Shown in pieces: positions 15,469 to 24,521 of a DNA stretch of 36,163 bases. The translations under genes were made by a program, and so were the position numbers. A model generated the notes under the pieces. It saw only the letters and a program-made list of their open reading frames with translations, did not search any database and was not told the DNA's origin. Numbering within the stretch: position 1 is the stretch's first letter; each line of letters opens with the position of its first letter. Where the stretch lies: positions 1 through 36,163 of the forward strand of contig JAICXY010000025.1 in NCBI GenBank assembly GCA_025934495.1, in the 5' to 3' direction. Origin of the DNA: Candidatus Nitrosocosmicus sp. (GTDB lineage: Archaea; Thermoproteota; Nitrososphaeria; Nitrososphaerales; Nitrososphaeraceae).

Positions 15469-16839
15469 TTAAATTTTTGAAATGTCATTAATGATTGTTA
15501 TCATACACTTGGTAGTTTTTTCAAGTAGATCAATTCTGGCATATTCGTTAGGTGAATGAATTCTAGAAAAAATATATGTTCCGCCTATAGATATACAGGG
15601 TGCTTTTAATAATTTTATAAATTCATACATAGGACCAGTGCCTGCAGAGGATACGGAAATTATTGAATCTCCGAAAACTCTGTTTGCAGATTCTTGAATT
15701 AATTTTACATAGGGATTATGTATTTCTGTTCTACCAGACGCTTCTCCATTAATATAGGCGATTTGGATGTCTCCAAATCCCTTTTTTTCCATATGTTTTT
15801 TCAATCTTTCAAATTGAAGATACGGATCCATATTGGGCACTAATCGAAAATCTATTTTGGCAGATGCTTTGGATGGTATTATAGTCTTGGCCCCCTCGCC
15901 TATATATCCTGAAATTAACCCTGTAATATTGCAGGTGGGTTCGTTTATCAATGCTTTTTTAATATCTTTTCCATTAATGTTGTTAACAAATTTATTGATT
16001 CCGTATTCTTTTTTGAAACTAGCTTCATCAAATAATTCGTTTTCTATTAATTTAATTTCTTCTTCTGTCAATGCTTTAATTTCTTTATACCAGTCTTCAA
16101 CCAATATCTTCCCTTCTTTATCGACTAATGTTGATAGTGCTTGAACTAATTTCCAGGCGGGATTTTCAATTAATACTGCCAGGCTTGAATGAACGTCTCT
16201 GGATGGGCCTATTGCAGTCAATTCTATATATAATAATCCTTTCATGCCTAGACTTATTATCGGATGATTGTTTTGGTCGATATATCCAAATTCCCATATA
16301 ACTAAATCTGTTTTGAATTTATTTCTGTATTTATTTATGTAATTTGAAATATTGTTACTTCCATTCTCTTCTTCACCTTCCACTAAAAATTTTATATTGA
16401 TCGGTACATCTCCTGTCTGTTTTAACAAATATTCTACTGCGTATAATCTTGTTATTAGTTCCCCTTTGTCATCCGAAGCGCCTCTTCCAAAAATTTTATT
16501 ATCTTTAACTATTCCTTCAAACGGATTATATTCCCATAAATCCAATGGTTCTTCTGGTTGAACATCATAATGATTATAAAATAATATCGTTTTTCCATTT
16601 GGATTTGATTTTGATTTTACTTCTCCATATACTATTGGTGGAACAGAGTTCGGGTTATCTTTATCTATATATATTAGTTCTGAAAAAATTCCAATTTCTT
16701 TCATAATTTTCACAATTTCTTTGGCACATTCTTCGAGATTTTGTTTTTTTGCTGAAACACTTGGGAATTTGATTAATCTTTGAAGATCTCTTATCAGTCT
16801 ATCAGTATCAATTTTTAGGCTTGGTTCATTTATGGTCAT
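15469..16839 (-). CDS. M20-family metallopeptidase (dipeptidase/carboxypeptidase type)
   Basis: Di-zinc hydrolase of about 456 residues, normal for the M20 carnosinase-like group. The zinc ligands can be seen in order: His in FYNHYDVQPEEP, the bridging Asp in FGRGASDDKGE, the catalytic Glu pair in VEGEEENGS, and the last His in RIHSPNEYAR. The dimerisation domain lies at about 200-330 (GPSRDVHSSL marks its start). Likely substrates are small peptides in the cytoplasm, since no signal peptide is present; the exact substrate cannot be read from the sequence. Divergent from the acyl-CoA synthetase gene. Confidence 0.9.
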   Translation of the reverse strand: MTINEPSLKIDTDRLIRDLQRLIKFPSVSAKKQNLEECAKEIVKIMKEIGIFSELIYIDKDNPNSVPPIVYGEVKSKSNPNGKTILFYNHYDVQPEEPLDLWEYNPFEGIVKDNKIFGRGASDDKGELITRLYAVEYLLKQTGDVPINIKFLVEGEEENGSNNISNYINKYRNKFKTDLVIWEFGYIDQNNHPIISLGMKGLLYIELTAIGPSRDVHSSLAVLIENPAWKLVQALSTLVDKEGKILVEDWYKEIKALTEEEIKLIENELFDEASFKKEYGINKFVNNINGKDIKKALINEPTCNITGLISGYIGEGAKTIIPSKASAKIDFRLVPNMDPYLQFERLKKHMEKKGFGDIQIAYINGEASGRTEIHNPYVKLIQESANRVFGDSIISVSSAGTGPMYEFIKLLKAPCISIGGTYIFSRIHSPNEYARIDLLEKTTKCMITIINDISKI

Positions 16840-16922
16840 TTAATGTTTTGGTAATAGTATATTAGTATAAAAACTAAATTTTTTGTTAATATTTTTATAA
16901 CCATCTAATAATAAATTTTTTA

Positions 16923-19040
16923 TTGAGTACTACGAATTTAAAAAATATTTTTCTTTCACCCACATCTATTGCAATAGTAGGAGCTTCTGAAAAGCCTGGG
17001 GTAGGAAAAGCCATTTTTTTAAATATATTAAATGGTTACAAAGGAAAAATTTATCCTATTTCACCTACTAGTTCTTCTATATTTGGGATAAAAGCGTACA
17101 AAAGTGTTTTAGATGTAGATCACGATATAGATCTTGCAGTTGTGGCAACTCCAAGTAAAATTGTACCATCTGTTATGGAAGAAATAGGTAAAAAGAAAAT
17201 CAAAGCCTCGATAATTGTTTCAGCTGGTTTTAAAGAAGTGGATGAATCGGGTGCTAAACTTGAGCAAATAATTGGTGATATAGGGAGACAATACGGAATC
17301 CGAATAATTGGACCGAATTGCCTTGGAATAATGAGTTTGACCGAACAAAACCTTGTGAACCTCACATTTTTAAAAATTACTCCTAAATATGGTGAGATTG
17401 CATTAGTTTCTCAAAGTGGTGCTATTTGTGCAGCTACTGTGGAAGACGCAATGGCCCAAGGAATAGGTTTTTCGAAAGTAATTAGTATGGGGAATAAAGT
17501 CGATATGGATGAAAATGATATTCTTGAACTGCTCGAAGATGATCCTTTTACAAAAGTAATTGTGATGTATTTGGAGGATATTCATGATGGCCGTAGATTT
17601 ATGAATATTGCAAAAAGAATTACTCTTGAAAAAAGAAAACCAATAGTTGTTCTAAAAGCTGGTAGAACTCCTGAAGGGGCCAAAGCGGCTATGTCTCATA
17701 CAGGTGCGTTGATGGGATCAGATGAAATATATGAATCTGTTTTCAAACAATCTGGAGTAATTCGAGTTGATACTATGCAAGAATTATTTGAATTAGCTAC
17801 TGCTTTTTCAAAACAACCTTTACCTGTAGAGAATAAAGGTGTTGCTATTGTTTCTAATGCGGGAGGACCTGCAATTATATCGACTGACGCCTGTTCGAAA
17901 TATCAGATACAAATGGCGGACATTTCTGATTCTAAAGATTTTATCTCAACAGTTATTCCTCCGCATGGCTCTTCAAAAAATCCTGTTGATATTGTAGGGG
18001 ATGCTGATTTTAACCGATTTGAAAAGGTTCTCCAAGAAATACTATCAAATCCTAATGTTGGCTCTGTAGTTACAATGTGTACTCCATCTGCAACTTTGGA
18101 TTATAACGAATTAGCAAAAACAATAATCCGAACATCTAAAAATACTGGTAAAACTATGTTGGCAGCTTTGATGGGTTTAGCTGAAGGATTAGAAAATAAA
18201 CAAATATTGTCAGAAGGTGGTGTACCACATTTTATGTATGCAGAACCTGCTATACGAACACTCGAATCTATGTATAGATTTAGTAAATGGTTAAATTATA
18301 AAAACGAGCCTATCACATCCTATTCTGTTGACAAATATAAAGTCAAAGATATTTTGTCTGATGTAAAAAAACAAGGACGTTCCAATCTTTTAGAAGATGA
18401 GGGCTATGAAGTACTTGAAGCATATGGCTTTCCTGTTCCTAAAAGTGTGCTTGTAAATAATGAAAATGATGCAATTAATGCCTCAAATAAAATTGGTTAT
18501 CCTGTAGTAATGAAAATATCTTCTAAAGATGTTATACATAAATCAGATTCTGGAGGTGTAAAAGTTGGAGTAAAAGATGCTGCTGAAGTAAAAGATGCTT
18601 TTAACCTTATATTATCTAATGTAAAAGCACGTCATCCTGATGCGGATATTAAGGGTATTCTTGTCCAAGAAATGATAACTCAATCAAGAGAAACAATTCT
18701 AGGTGCTAAACAAGATAAATTATTTGGACCATTATTGTTGTTTGGTTTAGGTGGTATTTATGTAGAGATTCTAAAAGATGTAATTTTTAGATTGGCCCCT
18801 ATTTCTGAATCAGAAGCAAGAAATATGGTTGAATCTATAAAAACCATTGGTTTATTAAAAGGCGCTAGAGGTGAAAAATATTCTGATATATCATCCGTAG
18901 TTGATTGTTTATTAAGATTGTCACAGCTGGTAGTTGATTTTCCTGAAATTGAAGAATTTGATATAAATCCGCTACTGGTTCTGGAAGAAGGAAAAGGTTC
19001 GAGAGTGGTAGATGTAAGGATTAAAATTAAAGATAATTAA
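16923..19040 (+). CDS. ADP-forming acyl-CoA synthetase, fused alpha and beta subunits
   Basis: Converts an organic acid, CoA and ATP to acyl-CoA, ADP and phosphate. Residues 1-460 are the alpha part: CoA-binding Rossmann domain (SIAIVGASEKPGVGKAIF), then the ligase domain with the phospho-accepting His in AAMSHTGALMGSD. Residues 480-705 are the beta ATP-grasp part with the second His in VIHKSDSGGVKVGV and the tail EFDINPLLVL. Thaumarchaea use such enzymes to activate 3-hydroxypropionate and 4-hydroxybutyrate in carbon fixation; acetate activation is the alternative. Sequence alone does not decide among them. The start is TTG at 16923, in the normal position for the family, with an AT-rich promoter region before it. 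Confidence 0.9.
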   Translation: MSTTNLKNIFLSPTSIAIVGASEKPGVGKAIFLNILNGYKGKIYPISPTSSSIFGIKAYKSVLDVDHDIDLAVVATPSKIVPSVMEEIGKKKIKASIIVSAGFKEVDESGAKLEQIIGDIGRQYGIRIIGPNCLGIMSLTEQNLVNLTFLKITPKYGEIALVSQSGAICAATVEDAMAQGIGFSKVISMGNKVDMDENDILELLEDDPFTKVIVMYLEDIHDGRRFMNIAKRITLEKRKPIVVLKAGRTPEGAKAAMSHTGALMGSDEIYESVFKQSGVIRVDTMQELFELATAFSKQPLPVENKGVAIVSNAGGPAIISTDACSKYQIQMADISDSKDFISTVIPPHGSSKNPVDIVGDADFNRFEKVLQEILSNPNVGSVVTMCTPSATLDYNELAKTIIRTSKNTGKTMLAALMGLAEGLENKQILSEGGVPHFMYAEPAIRTLESMYRFSKWLNYKNEPITSYSVDKYKVKDILSDVKKQGRSNLLEDEGYEVLEAYGFPVPKSVLVNNENDAINASNKIGYPVVMKISSKDVIHKSDSGGVKVGVKDAAEVKDAFNLILSNVKARHPDADIKGILVQEMITQSRETILGAKQDKLFGPLLLFGLGGIYVEILKDVIFRLAPISESEARNMVESIKTIGLLKGARGEKYSDISSVVDCLLRLSQLVVDFPEIEEFDINPLLVLEEGKGSRVVDVRIKIKDN

Positions 19041-19048
19041 TAGCCTGA

Positions 19049-19849
19049 TTACTCTAATTTTTTTCCACATTCTTCACAGAACATTGCCTCAATATCATTT
19101 TTGTAGTTACAATTTATACATATCTTGGAATTCTGGTTTTTATCTATTGTCTTATTACTCTTCAAATTTTTTTCTTGTAAAATAATTATATCTCCAATCT
19201 TATCGATATTATCCCAGGTAATTTCTATAATTTCTTTTTTTGGATTGATTATTTTAAAACTGAATTGGGCTTTTCCTTTCACATTTTTTCTTAAACCTAT
19301 TTCGTTAACTTTACCAACCAGTTGTGCATTATTATTATAAGTAGGCATACCTATTATTTCTTCAATGGAACTATACTCCGGTTCTAAATCGTTTTTAGGA
19401 AAATTATTTATAGTCGGGTATATTTCCATATCTTGATCACCTTGCCCTAATTTCAAAGATTCTTTTTTAATGTCGCCTCTTCTATCTATGTCATTGCTAT
19501 TTGATGGGTGAGCATTATTCTCCTTTATATCGTTAAATTTTCTATACTGTGCAATAGTATAATCACATAGTTTGCATTTGTATTCTCCTTTCTCAATCAG
19601 TATTATATTTTCGCCTAAATCTTCATTCGGATTTTCGTATTGGATATTTGGAGCTCCTTCATAACCTTTTTCACATTTATTGCAATAATATTTAACAAAT
19701 CTTTCAGTTTCCAGCCTTCCTAACCCAGCTAAAAATAATTCCGGTCCTCCTAAATTTGCCATTTTTTGTTCATCATCATTGATTTTGGCTATGGCATATC
19801 CACCAGAGCCCCTCAATTTTTTCTCAATAAAAATACCTTCTTTGTACAT
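19049..19849 (-). CDS. Zinc-ribbon and PRC-barrel-like protein of unknown function
   Basis: The 266 residues hold three parts. An N-terminal region (1-105) contains two Cys pairs (CNKC and CKLC) that could bind one zinc. A hydrophilic linker (about 106-155) follows. A compact domain (about 160-228, starting SSIEEIIGMPTYNNNAQLVG) looks like a PRC barrel, a fold used for RNA processing and division proteins. The C-terminus is a second zinc ribbon (CINC ... CEEC, about 243-262). The thaumarchaeal CdvA also has a PRC barrel but lacks the zinc ribbons and has a coiled coil, so this is not CdvA. It converges with the acyl-CoA synthetase, eight bases apart. Confidence 0.65.
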   Translation of the reverse strand: MYKEGIFIEKKLRGSGGYAIAKINDDEQKMANLGGPELFLAGLGRLETERFVKYYCNKCEKGYEGAPNIQYENPNEDLGENIILIEKGEYKCKLCDYTIAQYRKFNDIKENNAHPSNSNDIDRRGDIKKESLKLGQGDQDMEIYPTINNFPKNDLEPEYSSIEEIIGMPTYNNNAQLVGKVNEIGLRKNVKGKAQFSFKIINPKKEIIEITWDNIDKIGDIIILQEKNLKSNKTIDKNQNSKICINCNYKNDIEAMFCEECGKKLE

Positions 19850-20847
19850 GGTTATAAGGTATATTAAAAGGTAAGATTAAATAATATATAGGTATCTTAG
19901 TTTTAGAAGATTATTATATTTTGGCTATTTCGATATTGTGATGGTCTACAAAAAGATTCATCGCCTTTATTGCTTGCTTTAGTTGCATTTCCATAAAGAA
20001 TAATCATTAACTTCTGTTCTTATTTCTCAATTCTCAGTAGTATTCTGGTTTCATAAACTTATTTTAGACATTATATTCTGCTGCTATTTAGAGGGTTGTA
20101 GAGGATTTTTGTCGAGTTTTGACCAGTTTAAATGATCTATCCACTCGAAATAAATGTGTAGAGATCTATCAATACACTGATTCCAATTGAATCCTTTTTT
20201 ATGGATTCAAATACGATCTATATTTAAATGAACTTAACCGGTATTAATGGCTCTGTTAACTTAAGGAATTTTTCCATCATATCTGCTATCAATGATAAAA
20301 TAAATTTCTACAAATTTTTGTAAATTAGATTGATTATATTGTGCTCAAAATATCATGATTTTATTGAAATTGGGTGAAAATAGATATTTTGAATAACCTA
20401 ACTATTCTAGAAAAACCTTAAGTTAACAGAGCCGTATTAATTGCTATCTCGTTTTTATACACTTAATTCTTATTTCACTATATAGTTACCTTAAGATTGT
20501 ACTATTATGTCCTGTTTTATATCAAAAAGTGTTGTATTTAATAAAATAATATAGTTTCTAAGGGTGTTTTCAATGGTATCTAAAAAAATTGTATATTTTA
20601 AACCAATGTTGTGAATTGATGTTTCTGGATTCTGAAAGGAAATAGGTGATCTTTTGCTTTGTTGCATTATTCAAAAAATAGTTAAAATAGTGTAGAATAG
20701 AAAGCAAATCGTATTCAAATGCGATATCAATTCTGTTAACAATGATAAAACGTCAACAAAAACAATTTAAAATAGTCATACAATAAACTTCTTCAATCTG
20801 AATTTTAGTCATGCGAACAGAGGCCTTTTATACATTTTATCATATTA
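19850..20847. other. Gene-free stretch of about 1 kb
   Basis: Apart from the miniature element at 20249-20433 I see no intact gene. Minus-strand remnants look weakly coding: a 40-codon open run with stop at 20084 (contains YFEWIDHLNWSKLDKNP) and a 26-residue piece with stop at 19914 (MEMQLKQAIKAMNLFVD). A hairpin with an 8-bp stem (TTGAATCC/GGATTCAA, 20187-20210) lies just before the element. From 20442 to 20847 nothing stands out. Confidence 0.5.
20241..20441. mobile_element. 185-bp miniature inverted-repeat element with perfect 8-bp target duplication
   Basis: The element spans 20249-20433. Its ends, GGCTCTGTTAACTTAAGG and the exact reverse complement, form an 18-bp perfect terminal inverted repeat. 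It is flanked by identical 8-bp direct repeats GTATTAAT (20241-20248 and 20434-20441). The interior has no ORF. The GGCTCTGTT start and 8-bp duplication are like the IS6 family, so it is probably mobilised in trans by an IS6-like transposase encoded elsewhere (inference). The perfect repeats indicate a young insertion. Confidence 0.92.
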
Positions 20848-21306
20848 TTAGTCGGGTCCTACAATAGGCAATGCCTTGTTTGAAGGAAATGTTATGACCT
20901 TGTCTTGTGTATCTTTTTCTATTTTTTCAAATTCGATCGTTATTTCAATAGGTGCATTATATCTTGAACTTAATTCTTCTGCTAGGTTTATTATAGATTG
21001 TTTATCTGCAAATTCTTTTGAGCCTTGCAAAAATGCTCTTGTTTGCCTATAGGCTATTTTTCCTCCATACTTTGATTTAAGAAAATTAGCTATATCTTCA
21101 ACCGTATTTAAAGGTATATCATTATAATAAAAACATATTCCATTAACAGGTTCTTTGTCAAATGGAGTTCCGTATTTATACCAGAATACTCCAAAATGCT
21201 CGTATTCCCCTTGCAAGCATTTTATCTCCCAATGATTAGCATTTTCTATAGGATATTCACCATTTTTTAAATCATCGAAATTAAGTCTCCAATATCTTAC
21301 ACGCAT
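20848..21306 (-). CDS. Conserved-looking hypothetical protein, 152 residues
   Basis: I do not recognise the family. The ORF starts with MRVRYWRLNFDDLKNGEYP and has a mixed alpha/beta pattern: strands and turns rich in Trp/Tyr over 1-60 (GVFWYKYGTPFDKEP), a helix at about 66-80 (TVEDIANFLKSKYGG), another at about 101-116, and a final strand (APIEITIEFEKIEK). No signal peptide, membrane segment or metal motif is seen. Codon use and composition look like those of real genes nearby. Divergent from the HEAT-repeat gene, 90 bp away. Confidence 0.7.
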   Translation of the reverse strand: MRVRYWRLNFDDLKNGEYPIENANHWEIKCLQGEYEHFGVFWYKYGTPFDKEPVNGICFYYNDIPLNTVEDIANFLKSKYGGKIAYRQTRAFLQGSKEFADKQSIINLAEELSSRYNAPIEITIEFEKIEKDTQDKVITFPSNKALPIVGPD

Positions 21307-21396
21307 TATATTTCTTTAAATAATTAGCTATATTTATTATTTGTAAAAATCTTCATAACAAACCATTATAAATGATTCATTATTTTGATAAAATAA

Positions 21397-21873
21397 TTGG
21401 ATAATAGAATACAATTATTAGTAGATATGGAAAAACACTTTGATATCCAGGATAATTCATTTTTTGAAAAATTATTAAAACATGATGATTATATCATAAG
21501 AACAAGAGCTGTGTGTATCCTTGCAGATATCTCTGGTGAAAAGGCAGTAGAATTAATCGGAGATGTTTTATTAAATGATATAGATCATTTGGTAAGACAT
21601 GAAGCAGCTTTTTCACTTGGACAATTAGGCTATACTAGTGGAATAAACGTTCTCACAAAAGCCGTTTTAGCCGATCCAAGTTTTTTTGTAAGACATGAAG
21701 CAGCTATTGCTTTAGGAGTTATTGGATCTGAACTATCTAGAGATGTCTTAAAACAAGCTTTAGATGACGAACATCAAGAAGTACGAGAATCAGCTTTTGT
21801 TGCTCTTGCTAACCTGGATTATATTTCTTATGTAAAAAGAAACAATAAATTTACAAAATTGACTGGTGGTTAA
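21397..21873 (+). CDS. HEAT-repeat protein resembling half of deoxyhypusine hydroxylase
   Basis: The 158 residues form about four HEAT-like repeats (roughly 22-50, 54-80, 85-112, 116-142). Two repeats carry an RHEAA motif: VRHEAAFSLGQLG (His68-Glu69) and VRHEAAIALGVIG (His100-Glu101). Paired His-Glu motifs about 33 residues apart, in just this HEAT setting, bind the di-iron centre in eukaryotic deoxyhypusine hydroxylase, which has two such pairs in about 300 residues. This protein has one pair and half the length. PBS-lyase-type HEAT proteins without HE motifs are the alternative class. The start is TTG at 21397; an ATG at 21427 would shorten it by ten residues. Confidence 0.75.
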   Translation: MDNRIQLLVDMEKHFDIQDNSFFEKLLKHDDYIIRTRAVCILADISGEKAVELIGDVLLNDIDHLVRHEAAFSLGQLGYTSGINVLTKAVLADPSFFVRHEAAIALGVIGSELSRDVLKQALDDEHQEVRESAFVALANLDYISYVKRNNKFTKLTGG

Positions 21874-21895
21874 TAAATTTGTTATTGTATTTTAA

Positions 21896-22242
21896 GGCTC
21901 TGTTAACTATTATGTAAATATATTGGTAATATTTGATGTAAATATTTGTTGTAGTTGTTTTCCTTGATACATTTTTTACATAATTATTACAATAAACTAT
22001 GGCCCATTTATTTTGTTTGTGAAAAACAATCACTAATATTTTACAAATTCAGCTAATATTCTTATACGTAACTGTTAATTTAAAAAATATTTTAGTTCAA
22101 ACATCGAGGTTTGTAGTCTACAAATTGTTCATGTGATTTTCAGTTTCAATTCAACTTAATATATTATTGAAAAATAATTGTAGAGAAAAAAAACTAGTTG
22201 ATAAATTAAAAAGGTTGATAAAATCATCAAGTTAACAGATAC
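21896..22242. mobile_element. Degenerate copy of the GGCTCTGTTAAC element
   Basis: The left end GGCTCTGTTAAC is intact at 21896-21907. The proposed right end reads GTTAACAGATAC at 22231-22242, three bases off the expected GTTAACAGAGCC. Flanking 8-mers do not match, so the insertion is old or rearranged. The interior has no ORF of note. Its right 73 bp (22166-22238) is the inverted copy of 12135-12205 in the 534-bp element. It fills most of the gap between the HEAT-repeat and pentapeptide-repeat genes. Confidence 0.55.
22166..22238 (-). repeat. 73-bp repeat, inverted copy of 12135-12205
   Basis: Reverse complement of 12135-12205 with one substitution and two extra bases in a homopolymer run. 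It ends in GTTAACAG, the inner part of the element's terminal repeat. Confidence 0.8.
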
Positions 22243-22322
22243 TTTTGACTTTGCAATTTGATATATTATTTTATATATTTTGGCAGTCAACAAATTAATA
22301 TTGATAAGATGAAATTTATGAT

Positions 22323-22808
22323 ATGTCTGAGTCAAAACAAGCCGAGGGATTGTTATTGCTCCAAAACGAACATATTGATAAATTTAATCAATGGAGATTA
22401 AAAAATCTTAATGCAAAGTTAAAATGCGATGGAAATGATTTTTCTAATAAAGATATATCTAATGCATTTTTAAATGGAGTTACCTTTATTAATTGTAACT
22501 TTTCAAATTCTAAACTTAGAACTACAAATTTGGTTCAATCCATTTTAATGAATTCTAATTTTAATGGTGCAGATTTATCTAATGCAATAATGATGTTTGC
22601 TGATTTAAAAAATTCTATTCTAACTAAAAGTAATTTAGATAATACTAATTTTATGGGTAGCGATTTACAAAGATCCGATCTTCGTGAAAGTATATTAAAT
22701 AAAACAATATTTGTTGAGGCAAACTTAATTGATGCTAATACTTATGGTTTAGACAAAAATAGAGCATTTTTAAAATTTTCTAAATTAAAAGGAACGACTT
22801 GGGAATAA
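22323..22808 (+). CDS. Pentapeptide-repeat protein
   Basis: A 161-residue protein whose residues about 40-150 are built of five-residue units of the A(D/N)LxX type, for example FSNSKLRTTNLVQSILMNSN and GADLSNAIMM. Such proteins fold as a right-handed quadrilateral beta helix. The N-terminal 35 residues are helical (LLLQNEHIDKFNQWRLKNLN). Roles differ widely in this superfamily; no enzyme domain is attached here and none can be inferred. The ATG at 22323 is preceded at the right distance by an AT-rich box (AAATTAATATT, about 22291-22302). It stands alone between a decayed element and the sulfur island. Confidence 0.88.
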   Translation: MSESKQAEGLLLLQNEHIDKFNQWRLKNLNAKLKCDGNDFSNKDISNAFLNGVTFINCNFSNSKLRTTNLVQSILMNSNFNGADLSNAIMMFADLKNSILTKSNLDNTNFMGSDLQRSDLRESILNKTIFVEANLIDANTYGLDKNRAFLKFSKLKGTTWE

Positions 22809-23029
22809 TAGTTTTATTATTTGCTTTGTTGCCCACCTAAATTTTTTGTAATCCTTAGATAAATCAGATTTGACTCCATCTATTGTAAATTTAAATTCAT
22901 ATCATAAAAATGATAATTTACTAATTAAATAACGAATTTCATATTAGGGAACAAACCCTTATTTTCTACTTTAGTTCTTTATACAGTTCTTTTCCTATAT
23001 GAATTAAATTAAATTATTGATTATTCTAC

Positions 23030-24382
23030 TTACTTTTTATTATTAAAAATAATACCCTTGGTTCCACTTTTTCCTATCCTTCCAATAACTCTTGGGTTAA
23101 ATTTATTTTTATTTAATTCGTCAATAACCGTAGAACACAATTCTTTGGATATCAGTATTATGTTAGTATTGGATGTTGATGCTGTAGGATTCGATATCAA
23201 ATATTCTCTTGATACAAAGTTTGCAATATCGCTATCAATCAAAGGGATGTCGTTTATAATTAATTCCTTGTTGATTAGTTTTGAAATTTCATATAGAGCT
23301 GAAATTCCATTTTTTGAAATAGGATGTGTAGCTATTATATGTGATTGAATGTCAAATTCATTTTCAAAGTCTGGTAAAAACTTTGTAATTAATTTGCCTA
23401 ATGATGGCCTTGGTTCAGTTAAATTTTTGATAGCTAGGTCTTTTAATTGATTTAATCTATTTTCCTGTATGCCATATTTGTTTAATTTTTCAAATAATTT
23501 TTCATTTAAAGTTGTAATTATGTATAGACTAAGGCATGTTAAAAGACCTAATTTGTCAGTAATTATTATCTGCGTATTTTCGTTTATCAAATCATATCTA
23601 TTTGGTAGTTCTTTATGGCTACTACCCGTTGCAGTTGTGCCAAAAAAGAGTCCGCCTAATTTTAATGAGCTATAATCTTCGAATGAATAGTTGTATTTTA
23701 TTGTGAAATTATCGATATTTTTTCTAATTCCATCCAGAATATCATCATTAGGTGCATCATAAATGGGAAAAAGCTTTATATCGATTGAACATCCTAATAA
23801 ATTTAATAAATTAATAGACTCGGTAAGAGATATTTCCATATGAATTGGTGATTCTATGTTTTGACTTACATCCGTAGCTTGAGTATTGGAATTAGTAACG
23901 ACAGTATATCCAGTTATATTTCCTCTTTGAACTTTGATATGATCAAATAATGTGAATTGAAATTCTTCTCTACTGTTTGTTGGTATGATGGATATTTTTT
24001 CTATTTCTATTTTTGTTTTCAGTTGTTCTGAAATTCTTTTTATCTTTCTTATTAAAAGATTGTTATCATAAACAATTTTCTTATCCCATTTTATTATTGA
24101 AAGAGCTTTTTTTGTTTTTAGATCTTCTGATTTTAATTCTTCATTCGATTTATAAAGCCTTCTTATTATTTCTATATTTTTTTTTTCAGGATAATGAAAA
24201 TAACTGTAAAAATGTGGGCTAATTTTTAAACTATTTCTTTTCAGTTGTTCAGATAAAATGTTTAGCCTGTTGTATTTTACCTCGTTAGAACATTCTGGTA
24301 ACCATCTTAAAGGATCAAATCCTAAATCCTGATATTTTGTAAATAATTTCCATTTGTTTTCTGATTCCAGGCTTTTCACCAC
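23030..24382 (-). CDS. SelD-related (AIR synthase-like) protein, putative sulfur metabolism
   Basis: The 450 residues look like a divergent member of the PurM/SelD ATP-binding superfamily. The N-terminus (GFDPLRWLPECSNEV) has a Cys at the place where SelD carries its active-site Cys. The middle (about 140-300) resembles an AIR-synthase N-domain with glycine-rich GGLFFGTTATGSSHKELP, and the last 110 residues the C-domain (IIATHPISKNGISALYEI ... GRIGKSGTKGIIF). The family is weakly conserved here and many canonical motifs are absent, so it need not make selenophosphate. It is divergent from APS reductase and near ATP sulfurylase, which suggests a role in handling sulfur (inference). Start codon is GTG. 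Confidence 0.6.
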   Translation of the reverse strand: MVKSLESENKWKLFTKYQDLGFDPLRWLPECSNEVKYNRLNILSEQLKRNSLKISPHFYSYFHYPEKKNIEIIRRLYKSNEELKSEDLKTKKALSIIKWDKKIVYDNNLLIRKIKRISEQLKTKIEIEKISIIPTNSREEFQFTLFDHIKVQRGNITGYTVVTNSNTQATDVSQNIESPIHMEISLTESINLLNLLGCSIDIKLFPIYDAPNDDILDGIRKNIDNFTIKYNYSFEDYSSLKLGGLFFGTTATGSSHKELPNRYDLINENTQIIITDKLGLLTCLSLYIITTLNEKLFEKLNKYGIQENRLNQLKDLAIKNLTEPRPSLGKLITKFLPDFENEFDIQSHIIATHPISKNGISALYEISKLINKELIINDIPLIDSDIANFVSREYLISNPTASTSNTNIILISKELCSTVIDELNKNKFNPRVIGRIGKSGTKGIIFNNKK

Positions 24383-24521
24383 GAGATTTATTAACTACTT
24401 TATACTTATTAATAAACTATAATATATAACATAAAAAATATCTTTTAAAAGGATTTTTACTTTAAACGATTATAATTTTTATGCAATAATAGTTATATGA
24501 TCTACATAATATATTTATGGT

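Noticed and set aside
19049-19849. CdvA cell division protein
   Set aside because: A PRC-barrel-like domain is present but it is in the middle of the protein, with zinc ribbons on both sides and no long coiled coil.
20187-20210. 8-bp hairpin TTGAATCC/GGATTCAA as a terminator
   Set aside because: It lies inside coding-like minus-strand sequence and far from any gene end; archaeal termination does not need such stems.
20653-20665. TTTGCTTTGTTGC, also present at 22820-22832, as possible insertion sequence ends
   Set aside because: Both copies are in the same orientation, with no inverted partner and no flanking duplication.
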